From Oscillospiraceae bacterium (lineage in GTDB: Bacteria > Bacillota > Clostridia > Oscillospirales > Oscillospiraceae), in NCBI GenBank assembly GCA_017938625.1, contig JAGBBD010000052.1, forward strand, positions 1-34,437: a stretch of DNA of 34,437 bases, in the 5' to 3' direction. Position numbers and translations under genes: made by a program. This document shows positions 8,791 through 16,692 of the stretch, in pieces. Position 1 is the first letter of the stretch. Each line of letters starts with the position of its first letter. The notes below the pieces were generated by a model, which ran no database searches, had not been told where the DNA came from, and was given only the letters and a program-made list of their open reading frames with translations.

Positions 8791-8819
8791 TTGCAAAATG
8801 GGACAGAAAAGGATAGTAT
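8791..8819 (+). promoter_or_regulatory. Sigma-A-type promoter of the UDP-sugar operon
   Basis: TTGCAA (8791-8796), 17-base spacer, TAGTAT (8814-8819), ending 33 bases before the nucleotidyltransferase start. Confidence 0.6.
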
Positions 8820-8852
8820 ATAGTGAGATAAGTATGTAGAGGAGTGTGCTTT

Positions 8853-9761
8853 ATGAAGGCACCTATTCTGGTGATCATGGCAGCAGGCATGGGCAGCCGC
8901 TTCGGAGGACTGAAGCAGATGCAGCCCATGGACGAGCAGGGCCATTTTTTAATGGATTTTTCCATCTACGATGCTCTCCGTGCCGGCTTCGGCAAGGTGG
9001 TGTGCATCATCAAAAAGGAAATGGAAGCGGACTTTGAGGCGCTCATCGGTAAGCGCGTGCGTCCGTTTATGGAACTGAAGTATGTGGAGCAGAACCTGGC
9101 AATGCTTCCCGAAGGCTACACCATCCCCGAGGGCCGTACCAAGCCTTGGGGCACTGCCCATGCAGTTATGTGTGCTGTGCCGGAGCTGGATGCCCCCTTT
9201 GCCGTCATCAATGCCGATGACTTCTATGGCAGAGAGGCCTTTGAGGCTATGGGCCGCTTCCTGAAGGAAGAGCTTCCCGAGACGGATCATGCCATGGTGG
9301 GGTATCTTCTGAAAAACACGCTGACGGAGAACGGCTCTGTGTCCAGAGGTCAGTGCTCCGTGGATGAAAAGGGCTATCTGACCGGTGTGGTGGAGCGTAC
9401 CAGCATCGAAAGAAAAGGCGATAAGGTCTATTACACCGAAAACGGTGAAGATGTCGAGATCCCCGAAGATACTGTGGTCTCCATGAATATGTGGGGCTTC
9501 CGCGAGAGTCTGAAGGAGCGCTTTGAGAAGGACTTCGTCAAGTTCCTGCGTGAGACCATGCCCTCCAATCCCATGAAGGCAGAATACTTCCTGCCCCTCA
9601 TTCCCAATGCCGTTATTGCGGAAGGCTCCGGCAGCGTCAAGGTGCTGCAGTCCGATGCCCGCTGGTACGGTGTGACTTACCAGAACGATCTGCCCGGCGT
9701 GCTTGCCGCCATTCAAAACATGAAAGATACCGGCGTGTATCCCGAGTATCTTTGGAGGTAA
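8853..9761 (+). CDS. Sugar-1-phosphate nucleotidyltransferase (NTP-transferase fold)
   Basis: It transfers a nucleotidyl group to a sugar 1-phosphate, giving an NDP-sugar. The N-terminus ILVIMAAGMGSRFGGLKQ is the G-x-G-S-R-F...K nucleotide-binding signature, WGTAHAV is the substrate loop, and NADDFYG supplies the metal-binding aspartates. The length is 302 residues. The ATG at 8853 follows AGAGGAG by eight bases; the GTG at 8844 overlaps the ribosome site. It opens a three-gene operon with a NahK-like kinase and GalE, so UTP and galactose 1-phosphate or N-acetylhexosamine 1-phosphate are the likely substrates, by analogy with the uridylyltransferase step in lacto-N-biose/galacto-N-biose pathways. 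It is not GalT-like, so it would work as a pyrophosphorylase. Specificity is inferred from neighbours. Confidence 0.85.
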   Translation: MKAPILVIMAAGMGSRFGGLKQMQPMDEQGHFLMDFSIYDALRAGFGKVVCIIKKEMEADFEALIGKRVRPFMELKYVEQNLAMLPEGYTIPEGRTKPWGTAHAVMCAVPELDAPFAVINADDFYGREAFEAMGRFLKEELPETDHAMVGYLLKNTLTENGSVSRGQCSVDEKGYLTGVVERTSIERKGDKVYYTENGEDVEIPEDTVVSMNMWGFRESLKERFEKDFVKFLRETMPSNPMKAEYFLPLIPNAVIAEGSGSVKVLQSDARWYGVTYQNDLPGVLAAIQNMKDTGVYPEYLWR

Positions 9762-9766
9762 TGATG

Positions 9767-10840
9767 ATGGATACGCTTTTTGAAGCTTTAAAGGCATATA
9801 ACTGGAAAGAATGTCCCGCCACAGCCGAGCGCTACGGTCACGGTCATATCAATGTGACCTATGTGATTCCTGCTCCCGACGGTGCCCGTTACATTCTGCA
9901 GAAGGTCAATAAAAATGTGTTCAAGAAGCCTGTGGAGCTGATGGAAAACGTGGCGGCAGTGACCAACTATCTGTCTGCCCGTACCGATGACCCCAGAGGC
10001 TGCCTGCGTCTGATCCCCACCAAGGACGGTGAAAACTTCTTCACCGATTCCAACGGTGACTACTGGCGCGTGTATGTGTTCATCACCGATTCCATCTGCC
10101 TGCAGCAGGCTGAGAGCGGCGAAGACTTCCGTCAGAGCGCCATCGCCTTCGGTGAGTTCCAGAAGCAGCTGAAGGATTTCCCGGCACATACCCTGCATGA
10201 GGTCATTCCTCATTTCCATGATACCAAGGATCGCTATCGGATGTTCAAGGAAGCCATTGCCAACAACAAGGCAGGCAGAGCGGACTCTGTCCGGGAAGAG
10301 ATCGATTTTTACCTTGCCCGTGAGGACTTCGCAGGTCTGATCGTGGATAAGCTGGCAGACGGCTCTCTGCCTCTGCGCGTGACCCATAACGACACCAAGC
10401 TCAACAACGTCATGCTGGATAAGCGTACCCGCAAGGCGCTGTGCGTCATCGATCTGGATACGGTCATGCCCGGCTCTGCCCTGTATGACTACGGTGACAG
10501 CATCCGCTTCGGCGCTTCCACCGCTGCTGAGGATGAAAAGGATCTGAACAGCGTCTGGATGGATCTGGAGCTGTATAAGATGTACACCGACGGTTACCTG
10601 TCTGCCTGCGGCGACAGTCTGACCGAACTGGAGATCGAGATGCTGCCTGTGGGCGCCAAGATGATGACTCTGGAATGCGGTATGCGCTTCCTCACCGACT
10701 ATCTTGACGGCGATACTTATTTCAAAACCACATACGAAGAGCAGAACTTAGATCGTACCCGCACCCATATCAAGCTGGTCTCCGACATGGAAGCCAAGTG
10801 GGATGAAATGACGCGCATTGTCAAGGAGGCAACAAAATGA
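9767..10840 (+). CDS. NahK-like sugar 1-kinase (aminoglycoside phosphotransferase fold)
   Basis: This cytoplasmic kinase probably makes hexose or N-acetylhexosamine 1-phosphate. It shows GHGHINVTYVI near the N-terminus (ATP loop), the catalytic loop VTHNDTKLNNVML (HND, Lys, Asn) and CVIDLDTVMPGSALYDYGDSIR with the metal-binding DLD. This HND/DLDTVMPG pattern is the hallmark of N-acetylhexosamine 1-kinase-like members of the APH superfamily; the length of 357 residues matches NahK. Three ATGs lie at 9761, 9764 and 9767; GGAGG at 9754-9758 sits inside the end of the previous gene and its spacing favours 9767. Translation is coupled to the nucleotidyltransferase. Homoserine kinase-like or choline-kinase-like roles are less likely given the galE neighbour. 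Confidence 0.85.
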   Translation: MDTLFEALKAYNWKECPATAERYGHGHINVTYVIPAPDGARYILQKVNKNVFKKPVELMENVAAVTNYLSARTDDPRGCLRLIPTKDGENFFTDSNGDYWRVYVFITDSICLQQAESGEDFRQSAIAFGEFQKQLKDFPAHTLHEVIPHFHDTKDRYRMFKEAIANNKAGRADSVREEIDFYLAREDFAGLIVDKLADGSLPLRVTHNDTKLNNVMLDKRTRKALCVIDLDTVMPGSALYDYGDSIRFGASTAAEDEKDLNSVWMDLELYKMYTDGYLSACGDSLTELEIEMLPVGAKMMTLECGMRFLTDYLDGDTYFKTTYEEQNLDRTRTHIKLVSDMEAKWDEMTRIVKEATK

Positions 10841-11853
10841 ATGTCTTAGTTACCGGCGGTGCCGGTTATATCGGAAGCCACACCTGTGTGGAATTGATCG
10901 AAGCAGGCCATACCCCCATCGTGGTGGATAACCTGTGCAATTCCAGCGCCAAGAGCCTGGATCGCGTCAAGACCATCACCGGCAAGCAGATCATGTTCTA
11001 TGAGGGCGATGTCCGTGACGAAGCTCTGCTGGAAAAGATCTTTATGGAAAACGAGCTGGATTGCGTCATCCACTTTGCCGGCCTCAAGGCTGTGGGCGAG
11101 AGCGTTGCCATTCCTCTGTCTTACTATGACAACAACCTGTGCTCCACCATGACCCTTTGCCGCGTTATGGCAAAGCATGGTGTGAAGAAGATCGTCTTCT
11201 CCTCCTCTGCCACCGTCTACTCCGGAGACAACGAAATGCCTCTGAAGGAGACCTCCAAAACAGGTAACTGCACCAACCCCTACGGTTGGACAAAATATAT
11301 GTGCGAGCAGATCCTGCGCGATATCGCCAAGGCAGACGCACAGTGGTCTGTGGTGCTGCTGCGCTACTTCAATCCTGTGGGCGCCCATGCCAGCGGCATG
11401 ATCGGTGAGCACCCCAACGGCATTCCCAACAATCTGATGCCCTTTATTTCCCAGACTGCCATCGGCAAGCGGGAAAAGCTCAGCGTTTTCGGCAACGACT
11501 ACGATACCCATGACGGCACAGGCGTGCGTGATTACATCCATGTGGTGGATCTTGCAAAGGGCCATGTGGCAGCCATCGGCTATGCCGAGGGCAACAAGGG
11601 TGAGGCTGTCTTCAATCTGGGCACCGGCACCGGCTACAGCGTGCTGGATATGGTCAAGGCATTTGAGACTGCCAATGAGATCAAAGTGCCCTATGTCATT
11701 GCCCCCCGCCGCCCCGGCGATCTGGCGACCTGCTATGCAGACCCTGCCAAGAGCCGTGAAGTTCTTGGCTGGCAGGCAACTCTGGATCAGACCGATATGT
11801 GCCGCGACACCTGGCACTGGCAGAGCAAAAACCCCAACGGATATGATGATTAA
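10837..11853 (+). CDS. galE: UDP-glucose/UDP-GlcNAc 4-epimerase
   Basis: It interconverts UDP-galactose and UDP-glucose (often also the GalNAc/GlcNAc pair) with bound NAD. The protein begins VLVTGGAGYIGSH (Rossmann GxxGxxG). VIHFAGLKAVGES and the catalytic SSSATVY...YGWTKYMCEQ (Ser/Thr, Tyr-x3-Lys) are all present, and HDGTGVRDYIHVVDLA is the usual GalE C-terminal motif. At 338 residues it is full length. Its ATG overlaps the kinase TGA (ATGA), with AAGGAGG seven bases upstream, so the two are translationally coupled. It completes a kinase, nucleotidyltransferase, epimerase route that feeds galactose or GalNAc into central sugar nucleotides. A very long terminator ends the operon. Confidence 0.96.
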   Translation: MNVLVTGGAGYIGSHTCVELIEAGHTPIVVDNLCNSSAKSLDRVKTITGKQIMFYEGDVRDEALLEKIFMENELDCVIHFAGLKAVGESVAIPLSYYDNNLCSTMTLCRVMAKHGVKKIVFSSSATVYSGDNEMPLKETSKTGNCTNPYGWTKYMCEQILRDIAKADAQWSVVLLRYFNPVGAHASGMIGEHPNGIPNNLMPFISQTAIGKREKLSVFGNDYDTHDGTGVRDYIHVVDLAKGHVAAIGYAEGNKGEAVFNLGTGTGYSVLDMVKAFETANEIKVPYVIAPRRPGDLATCYADPAKSREVLGWQATLDQTDMCRDTWHWQSKNPNGYDD

Positions 11854-11916
11854 CAAAAAAGACCCCTTTCGGCGGTTTGTCCCTAAGCACAACCGCCGAA
11901 AGGGGTCTTTTTTGTT
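11852..11916. terminator. Terminator with a 26-bp perfect stem after galE
   Basis: Arms 11852-11877 and 11891-11916 are exact reverse complements, separated by 13 bases. The arms begin AACAAAAAAGACCCC and end with the matching T run. The perfect 26-bp arm is much longer than needed for termination. Confidence 0.85.
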
Positions 11917-12082
11917 AGGTAATAAGTAATCGTGAATAGTGAATAAGTGTTGTGTCGGCTGCGCCGACGGATTTGAATAGCGGTATGTACCACGTTTGTC
12001 ATTGCGAGGCTTGCTTGCAAGCCGTGGCAATCTAAAAACTGCCATGAGATCGCCGCGCTCCCGTTGGTCGTTCGCAATGACA
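11917..12082. repeat. Dispersed repeat region: GTCGGC hairpin plus TGTCATTGCGA element with perfect ends
   Basis: AT-rich text with repeated GTGAATA precedes the hairpin GTCGGC-TGC-GCCGAC (11954-11968). Next comes an 86-base element at 11997-12082 whose ends, TGTCATTGCGA (11997-12007) and TCGCAATGACA (12072-12082), are an exact 11-bp inverted repeat. The left end matches the copies at 21459 and 28673. It resembles a small non-autonomous palindromic repeat (MITE/REP type). There is no gene in 11854-12109. Confidence 0.65.
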
Positions 12083-12109
12083 GGTATGATGCGATGGCCT
12101 GATTTGGTG

Positions 12110-12874
12110 TCACCCGTTTTCAAGGTCATAGATGCGCCATTGGGTGGGGTTCATGCCGAATTCCCGTTTAAAAAGCTTGGAAAAATTGGCAATGTCCTTA
12201 AAACCGCTCATGGCAGCCACTTCCTTGACGGCATAGCCCAGAAGCAGATAGCGCTTTGCCTCCGCCAGACGCACCTGCAGAATGTGAGATTGGAGGGTGT
12301 GCCCTGTTTTTTCCTTGAACAGCTTGGACAAGTAGAAGGGATTGAGTCCCACATAGTCGGCAATATCTCCGATGGCAAGAGGATTCATATAAGACAGCTC
12401 AATATAGTCGATGGCTTTCTGCACATGGCTTCTGGGCAGCACATCCGGCTGGATCATGGCGGCATACAGCTGCAGAAGATCCCCGGAGAGCTGATATGCC
12501 AGCATGGGGTGTGGCTCTTTTTGCCCGTTTAGATGGCACAGGGTATCCGACGGTGCATCAAAGACAGCGGGCAGCTTGGCGAAGGCAGGTGCCAGCCTTC
12601 CTGTAAAGCCGATCCAGCGATAAGACCAGGGGTCTTTTTCATCTGCCACATAGTGGGCGTGGGCGTCGGCCGGGATGATAAATGCCTGTCCTGCACAGAC
12701 CGTGTATTGCTGATCGTCCAGATATAAGATTCCCTTGCCGGAGAGCACATAGTGCAGCAGCATGGTGCGTTTGACAGGGTGGTTGATGGCACCGGGCAGA
12801 CATGTTGCCTCTCCTGCAAAGACGGGATTGAGATCCTCCAAATGTTCATTGAGCAGTACCTGATAGGCTTCCAT
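12110..12874 (-). CDS. AraC-family transcriptional regulator with cupin-like sensor domain
   Basis: This 254-residue regulator has an N-terminal AraC-type arm/cupin: HYVLSGKGILYLDDQQYTV and AGQAFIIPADAHAHYVAD are the beta-barrel strands, followed by DPWSYRWIGFTG. Two helix-turn-helix motifs lie in the C-terminal 100 residues (IADYVGLNPFYLSKLFKEKTG and VAAMSGFKDIANFSKLFKREFGMNP). The minus-strand ATG at 12872-12874 is chosen because AGGGAGG lies upstream; a GTG at 12883 lies inside that site. It is divergent from the DegT aminotransferase with a 127-base shared promoter region, so it probably controls that gene and perhaps the amidohydrolase array. The ligand is unknown; in this family it is commonly a sugar. 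Confidence 0.92.
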   Translation of the reverse strand: MEAYQVLLNEHLEDLNPVFAGEATCLPGAINHPVKRTMLLHYVLSGKGILYLDDQQYTVCAGQAFIIPADAHAHYVADEKDPWSYRWIGFTGRLAPAFAKLPAVFDAPSDTLCHLNGQKEPHPMLAYQLSGDLLQLYAAMIQPDVLPRSHVQKAIDYIELSYMNPLAIGDIADYVGLNPFYLSKLFKEKTGHTLQSHILQVRLAEAKRYLLLGYAVKEVAAMSGFKDIANFSKLFKREFGMNPTQWRIYDLENG

Positions 12875-12901
12875 AAACGGCACCTCCCTTGAAATATATT
12901 G

Positions 12902-12931
12902 ATTATACCATCATATCCCAATAAATAGCAA
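12902..12931 (-). promoter_or_regulatory. Promoter of the cupin-AraC regulator
   Basis: On the minus strand TTGCTA (12926-12931), 18-base spacer, TATAAT (12902-12907), 27 bases before the start codon. Confidence 0.55.
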
Positions 12932-12954
12932 TGGAAAAATACAAAATTTGGCGA

Positions 12955-12960
12955 TATAAT
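12955..12960 (+). promoter_or_regulatory. -10 element of the DegT aminotransferase gene
   Basis: TATAAT sits 41 bases before the start. The expected -35 position holds only TGGAAA, which suggests dependence on an activator, plausibly the divergent AraC protein. Confidence 0.5.
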
Positions 12961-13001
12961 GACCACATAGAGTCCGAAATAAATGAAAGGAATAATCTGT
13001 T

Positions 13002-14249
13002 ATGAGTAAATTGGCATTGTACGGCGGTACCCCTGTTCGTGAAGATGTTCTGTATAAAGGCTGGCCCGGCATCCGTGAATACGGTCTGGAGGAAGCTGAG
13101 AATCTGATCAAGGTCATCAAGGCAAGATCTCCCTTCCGTTACTATGGCCCCGATATCCAGAATATGGTCAAAAACTTTGAAAAGGGAATGCGTGAGCGCT
13201 TTGGCGTCAAGCACGCAGTGGGCGTTACCAGCTGCACCGCGTCCTTGATCATTGCCCTGAAGGCAGCCGGCATCGGCCCCGGGGACAAGGTCATCGTTCC
13301 TGCCTGCACCTTCCTTGCTACGGCAGGCGCTGTTGTCTGCGCAGGCGCTGTTCCTGTGTTCTGCGATGTGGACGACACCATGAACATCGACCCCAAGAAG
13401 ATCAAGGATGTTGCTGATAAATATACCAAGGCTGTCATCACCGTGCCTCTGGGCGGCTTCCCTGTGCAGATGGACGAGGTCATGGTCGAGGCAAAGAAGC
13501 TGGGCCTGATCGTCATCGAAGACGTGGCACAGTCCATGGGTGCTTCCCTCAATGGCAAGCCCATGGGTACCTGGGGCGACATCGGCTGCTTCAGCCTGCA
13601 GATGAATAAGATCATCACCACCGGTGAAGGCGGCGTTGTGGTCTCCAACAACGATGAACTGTTCGAGCGCGCTGTGCGCTACCATGACCAGGGTCAGTAC
13701 CGCGAGATGGAAGGCTTCCTGACCGACTGTGCCGACCGTGTGTTCATCGGTCAGAACTATCGTATGAGCGAGCTGACCGGTGCTGTGGCGCTGGCACAGC
13801 TGGATAAGCTGGACAAGATCCTCACTCGTATGCGCCAGATCAAGAAACAGATCAAGGACGAGATCAAGGACATCCCCGGCATCCGCTTTAAGCGCGTCAT
13901 CGACGAAGAGGGCGACGCTGCCTGCAGCCTGACCTTGCTCTTTGACACGGTGGAGAAGGCTGACCTGTTCAACAAGGCGCTCAATGCCGAAGGTATCGCT
14001 GTTTCCGCTCAGTACGGTGGCAGACCTGTGTACATGATCCCCCAGATCTTCCATCAGAAGACTGTGGATCGTGACAACTTCCCCTTCAACCAGTTTGACG
14101 AGCCTGTGGTCTACACCGAGGATATGTGCCCCTGCGCCAACTACTATATGCCCAGAAGCTGCTTCATCTCCCTGTCCGCGGAGTTTGAAGAGCAGGATGT
14201 GCGTGATGTTATCACCGCCATCAAGAAGGTTGCTGCAGAGATCCTGTAA
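13002..14249 (+). CDS. DegT/DnrJ/EryC1/StrS-family PLP aminotransferase
   Basis: It transfers an amino group to a keto-sugar or keto-cyclitol. The N-terminus LALYGGTPVRE is typical of members that act on inosose/deoxy-inosose or make 3-amino-5-hydroxybenzoate. TSCTASLIIALKAAGIGPGD contacts the PLP phosphate, VIEDVAQSMGA holds the ring-stacking Asp-x3-Gln, and CFSLQMNKIITTGEGG holds the Schiff-base lysine in the family's K-x3-TGEGG motif. The 415-residue length is normal. It has its own promoter and terminator, and lies between a divergent AraC regulator and seven amidohydrolases. An amino-sugar or aminocyclitol substrate is inferred; a catabolic direction (removing the amino group) is possible. 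Confidence 0.92.
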   Translation: MSKLALYGGTPVREDVLYKGWPGIREYGLEEAENLIKVIKARSPFRYYGPDIQNMVKNFEKGMRERFGVKHAVGVTSCTASLIIALKAAGIGPGDKVIVPACTFLATAGAVVCAGAVPVFCDVDDTMNIDPKKIKDVADKYTKAVITVPLGGFPVQMDEVMVEAKKLGLIVIEDVAQSMGASLNGKPMGTWGDIGCFSLQMNKIITTGEGGVVVSNNDELFERAVRYHDQGQYREMEGFLTDCADRVFIGQNYRMSELTGAVALAQLDKLDKILTRMRQIKKQIKDEIKDIPGIRFKRVIDEEGDAACSLTLLFDTVEKADLFNKALNAEGIAVSAQYGGRPVYMIPQIFHQKTVDRDNFPFNQFDEPVVYTEDMCPCANYYMPRSCFISLSAEFEEQDVRDVITAIKKVAAEIL

Positions 14250-14257
14250 AAAACCGG

Positions 14258-14286
14258 AAAATCCGAGGCTCATGCCTCGGATTTTT
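14258..14286 (+). terminator. Rho-independent terminator after the DegT gene
   Basis: AAAATCCGAGGC (14258-14269), TCAT loop, GCCTCGGATTTT (14274-14285), then further T. It separates the aminotransferase transcript from the amidohydrolase array. Confidence 0.88.
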
Positions 14287-14339
14287 TGTCTGTGCTTTGA
14301 AAAAACATCTGCTGCAAGGGTCGATTTTTTTATTGCTTT

Positions 14340-14349
14340 GTGATAGAGT
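14340..14349 (+). promoter_or_regulatory. Extended -10 for the amidohydrolase array
   Basis: TGTGATAGAGT (TG-A-TAGAGT at 14341-14349) lies 38 bases before the first array gene, in AT-rich DNA. It resembles the extended -10 strings before the PocR-AraC gene and the transporter. Confidence 0.4.
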
Positions 14350-14387
14350 AATCTTTAGAAATCTGCCTTGTAAAAGGAGTGACGAAA

Positions 14388-15137
14388 GTGCTTAGATTTA
14401 TTGACGCAAGATGTATGCTGGGAAACCGCTGCATCATCCGCGAGGGCGATCCAAACACCAAAGAAGATATTTTGGAGCTGATGGATCGCTGCCATATTGA
14501 AAAAGCCGTTGTCTATCACGCCATGGCAAAAGAGTCCGAGCTTCCCGGCGGCAACATGGCTCTGGTGGAAGAGACGAAAGACAATGACCGCTTTATCCGC
14601 CAGTGGTGTGCGCTGCCGTCTTACTTTGGTGAATACTTAAGCGCGGAGGATTTCTTTGCCGCCATGAAGGAGCATCATGTCACATCCATGCGTCTGCTCC
14701 CCAAGACCTGCGGCTATTCTCTGCGCCCTCATGTGATCGGCAAGCTGATGGATCTTGCGGCACAGTGCCGGATGCCTGTGTTTATCAGCCTCTTTGAAGA
14801 ACTGACTTCCGATGAGGTGTATGACCTGTGCAAGGCTTATCCTGATGTTAATTTTGTGGTGGGCAACACGGGCTACCGTGAAAACCGCCGCCTTGGCCCT
14901 GCTGTGGAGCAGTGCGACAATCTGTATCTGGGCACAGGCAACTATGTTGCCCATTGCGGTGTGGAGCTGTTCTGCAAGTATTATGGTGCCGAGCGTCTTG
15001 TCTTTGATACGGGACTTCCCACCGGTTCTGCCACGGCAGCTGTGTCGCTGATCGGCTATGCCGAGATCAGCCGGGAAGAAAAAGAGCTCATTGCCCATGG
15101 CAACATAGAGCGTCTGTTGGGGGAGGTGACCTTGTGA
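14388..15137 (+). CDS. Amidohydrolase-2-like paralogue, type A (A1), metal ligands lost
   Basis: This is the first gene of the seven-gene array. The 249-residue protein keeps the TIM-barrel outline of Amidohydro_2 proteins (C-terminal IAHGNIERLL is the usual I..GNA.RLF). All metal-ligand positions are changed relative to the type B genes: strand 1 reads FIDARCMLG instead of DVHxHxG, FISLF replaces FHAW, VGNTG replaces GHSG, and FDTG replaces YGSD. Features shared by the A proteins include QWC, YHxxA and GNYVxHxG. The GTG at 14388 is chosen from GGAG at 14376-14379 and from alignment with A2. It ends in a TGATG overlap with B1. It may be a pseudoenzyme partner subunit or an enzyme with new chemistry; the function is unknown. 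Confidence 0.8.
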   Translation: MLRFIDARCMLGNRCIIREGDPNTKEDILELMDRCHIEKAVVYHAMAKESELPGGNMALVEETKDNDRFIRQWCALPSYFGEYLSAEDFFAAMKEHHVTSMRLLPKTCGYSLRPHVIGKLMDLAAQCRMPVFISLFEELTSDEVYDLCKAYPDVNFVVGNTGYRENRRLGPAVEQCDNLYLGTGNYVAHCGVELFCKYYGAERLVFDTGLPTGSATAAVSLIGYAEISREEKELIAHGNIERLLGEVTL

Positions 15138-15916
15138 TGCGTTACGAAAATCTTGTCTATGAACAAAAGCCCTTTGACGGCGTCTATGTGCTGGATGTCC
15201 ATGGTCACATCGGTTTTGAGCAGGGCAGCCAGCTTGGCCCTCATGACGGGAAAAGCATTGTGCATACCATGGATCGCATGGGCGTGGATGCCGTATGTGT
15301 GTCCTATTCCCCCGGTCTTCGCGGGGACTGGAAGCGAGGCAACGATATCACGGCGCAGGTCTGCGGTGCATATCGGGGCAGAGTCCTTGGTTATGCCGCG
15401 CCCAACCCTTTCCACAAGGATTGTGATGTTTCCGAATATTTCGCGGAAGACCGCGGCTTCGTCGGCATTAAGATTCATGGCAACATCCAGGGCGAGACCC
15501 CGGAGAACGATCCCCGGTATGCCCACGCCTTTGAGCTTGCCAATAAGCGCAAGCTCCCCGTTCTCTTCCATGCATGGATGCCCTATGAGATCGACCGTGC
15601 GGCAGATGTGGCAAGGCAGTATCCGGATCTGAAGGTGATCATCGGCCACGGCGGTCTGACCTTTGCAAGAGAGCATGCTGTTGCTGTGTGCAAGAAATAT
15701 GACAATGTTTACTGTGACACCGCCATCAGCAGCGCCCCGGACGGCTCTATCGAATGGCTGGTGGATAAGATCGGCATTGACCGTGTGCTCTACGGCTCTG
15801 ATATGACATTCTTTGATTGCATCCACACCATGGGTAAGATCGCACTGGCAAAGCTGACCGATGAAGAAAAAGAAAAGATCTTTGGACTGAACGCCAAAAG
15901 TCTGTTCGGTCTTTAA
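15137..15916 (+). CDS. Amidohydrolase-2 family metal-dependent hydrolase, type B (B1)
   Basis: A TIM-barrel amidohydrolase of 259 residues with intact metal sites: VLDVHGHIG (HxH, His22/His24), LPVLFHAWM, VIIGHGGLT and VLYGSDMTFFDC (Asp). The lysine-bearing strand reads GFVGIKIHGN. Members of Amidohydro_2 include lactonases, decarboxylases and hydratases acting on carboxylated or sugar-derived substrates. The ATG at 15137 shares a base with the A1 stop and aligns with the start of B2; a GTG at 15134 is an alternative. GGGAGG lies 10 bases upstream inside A1. Coupled translation with A1 suggests the two proteins are made in equal amounts. The substrate cannot be named. Confidence 0.87.
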   Translation: MRYENLVYEQKPFDGVYVLDVHGHIGFEQGSQLGPHDGKSIVHTMDRMGVDAVCVSYSPGLRGDWKRGNDITAQVCGAYRGRVLGYAAPNPFHKDCDVSEYFAEDRGFVGIKIHGNIQGETPENDPRYAHAFELANKRKLPVLFHAWMPYEIDRAADVARQYPDLKVIIGHGGLTFAREHAVAVCKKYDNVYCDTAISSAPDGSIEWLVDKIGIDRVLYGSDMTFFDCIHTMGKIALAKLTDEEKEKIFGLNAKSLFGL

Positions 15917-15931
15917 AAGGAGAATGATACC

Positions 15932-16681
15932 ATGCTGAATTTTATTGACGCAAGATGCCAACTGGGCCGCCGCGGCATCGTCCGTGAAGGCGAGCCTGTG
16001 ACCAAGAGCGATATTCTGGAACTGATGGATCGCTGCAGCATCGAAAAGGCAATTGCTTACCATGCCATGGCAAAGGAAGGCGATATGAAGGCAGGCAACG
16101 ACCTGCTGCTGCAGGAAACGGAAGGCGATGAGCGCTTTATCCGTCAGTGGTGCGCTATGCCCTCTACCTTCGGTGAGTTTATGGGCGCGGAGGAACTGGC
16201 AGAACAGATGAAGAAGCACCATGTTTCTTCCATCCGTCTGTTCCCCAAAACCCACGGCTACTCCGTGAAGCCCTATGCCATGGGCAAATTCATGGATGTC
16301 ATGGCACAGTGCCATGTGCCCGTGTTCCTGACCTATGCAGAGTGCGGCAGTGAGGACAATCTGTACAGCCTGCTGAGCAGTTATCCCGAAGTCAATTTTA
16401 TCATCAGCGATGCCAGCTACCGGGAAAACCGCAAGCTGTTCCCTCTGATGGAGCAGTGCAAAAATCTGCTGCTGGGCACCGGCAACTTTGTGGTACACGG
16501 CGGCGTGAAGCTGATCTGTGACTATTTTGGCGCCGAGCGTATGATCTTTGATACCGGCCTTCCCATGGGTTCTGCCACGGCAGCCGTGGCGCTGATCTGC
16601 TATGCCGAGATCAGCGAGGAAGAAAAGCAGCTCATCGCCCACGGCAACATAGAGCGTCTGCTGGCAGATGTGAAGCTGTAA
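15932..16681 (+). CDS. Amidohydrolase-2-like paralogue, type A (A2), metal ligands lost
   Basis: This 249-residue protein is the closest relative of A1: both share FIDARC, EGxPxTKxDILELMDRC, DRFIRQWCA, RLxPKTxGYS and FDTGLPxGSATAAV. Strand 1 is FIDARCQLG, so Arg8 and Gln10 stand where the HxH histidines should be. FLTYAE replaces the FHAW strand, IISDASY replaces GHSG, and FDTG replaces YGSD. Strong conservation with A1 in spite of the lost metal ligands argues for selection on some function. The start ATG has AAAAGGAG 8-9 bases upstream, and the gap from B1 is 15 bases. It is followed directly by another type A gene. Confidence 0.8.
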   Translation: MLNFIDARCQLGRRGIVREGEPVTKSDILELMDRCSIEKAIAYHAMAKEGDMKAGNDLLLQETEGDERFIRQWCAMPSTFGEFMGAEELAEQMKKHHVSSIRLFPKTHGYSVKPYAMGKFMDVMAQCHVPVFLTYAECGSEDNLYSLLSSYPEVNFIISDASYRENRKLFPLMEQCKNLLLGTGNFVVHGGVKLICDYFGAERMIFDTGLPMGSATAAVALICYAEISEEEKQLIAHGNIERLLADVKL

Positions 16682-16692
16682 GAGGTGCCGCT

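Noticed and set aside
11917-12082. Possible CRISPR-like or tRNA structure in the repetitive intergenic DNA
   Set aside because: No regular repeat-spacer pattern and no cloverleaf. It is better explained as dispersed palindromic repeats.
15056-16642. A 528-codon minus-strand frame opposite the amidohydrolase array
   Set aside because: The plus-strand paralogues conserve family motifs, and the antisense frame crosses two of them without any signal of its own.
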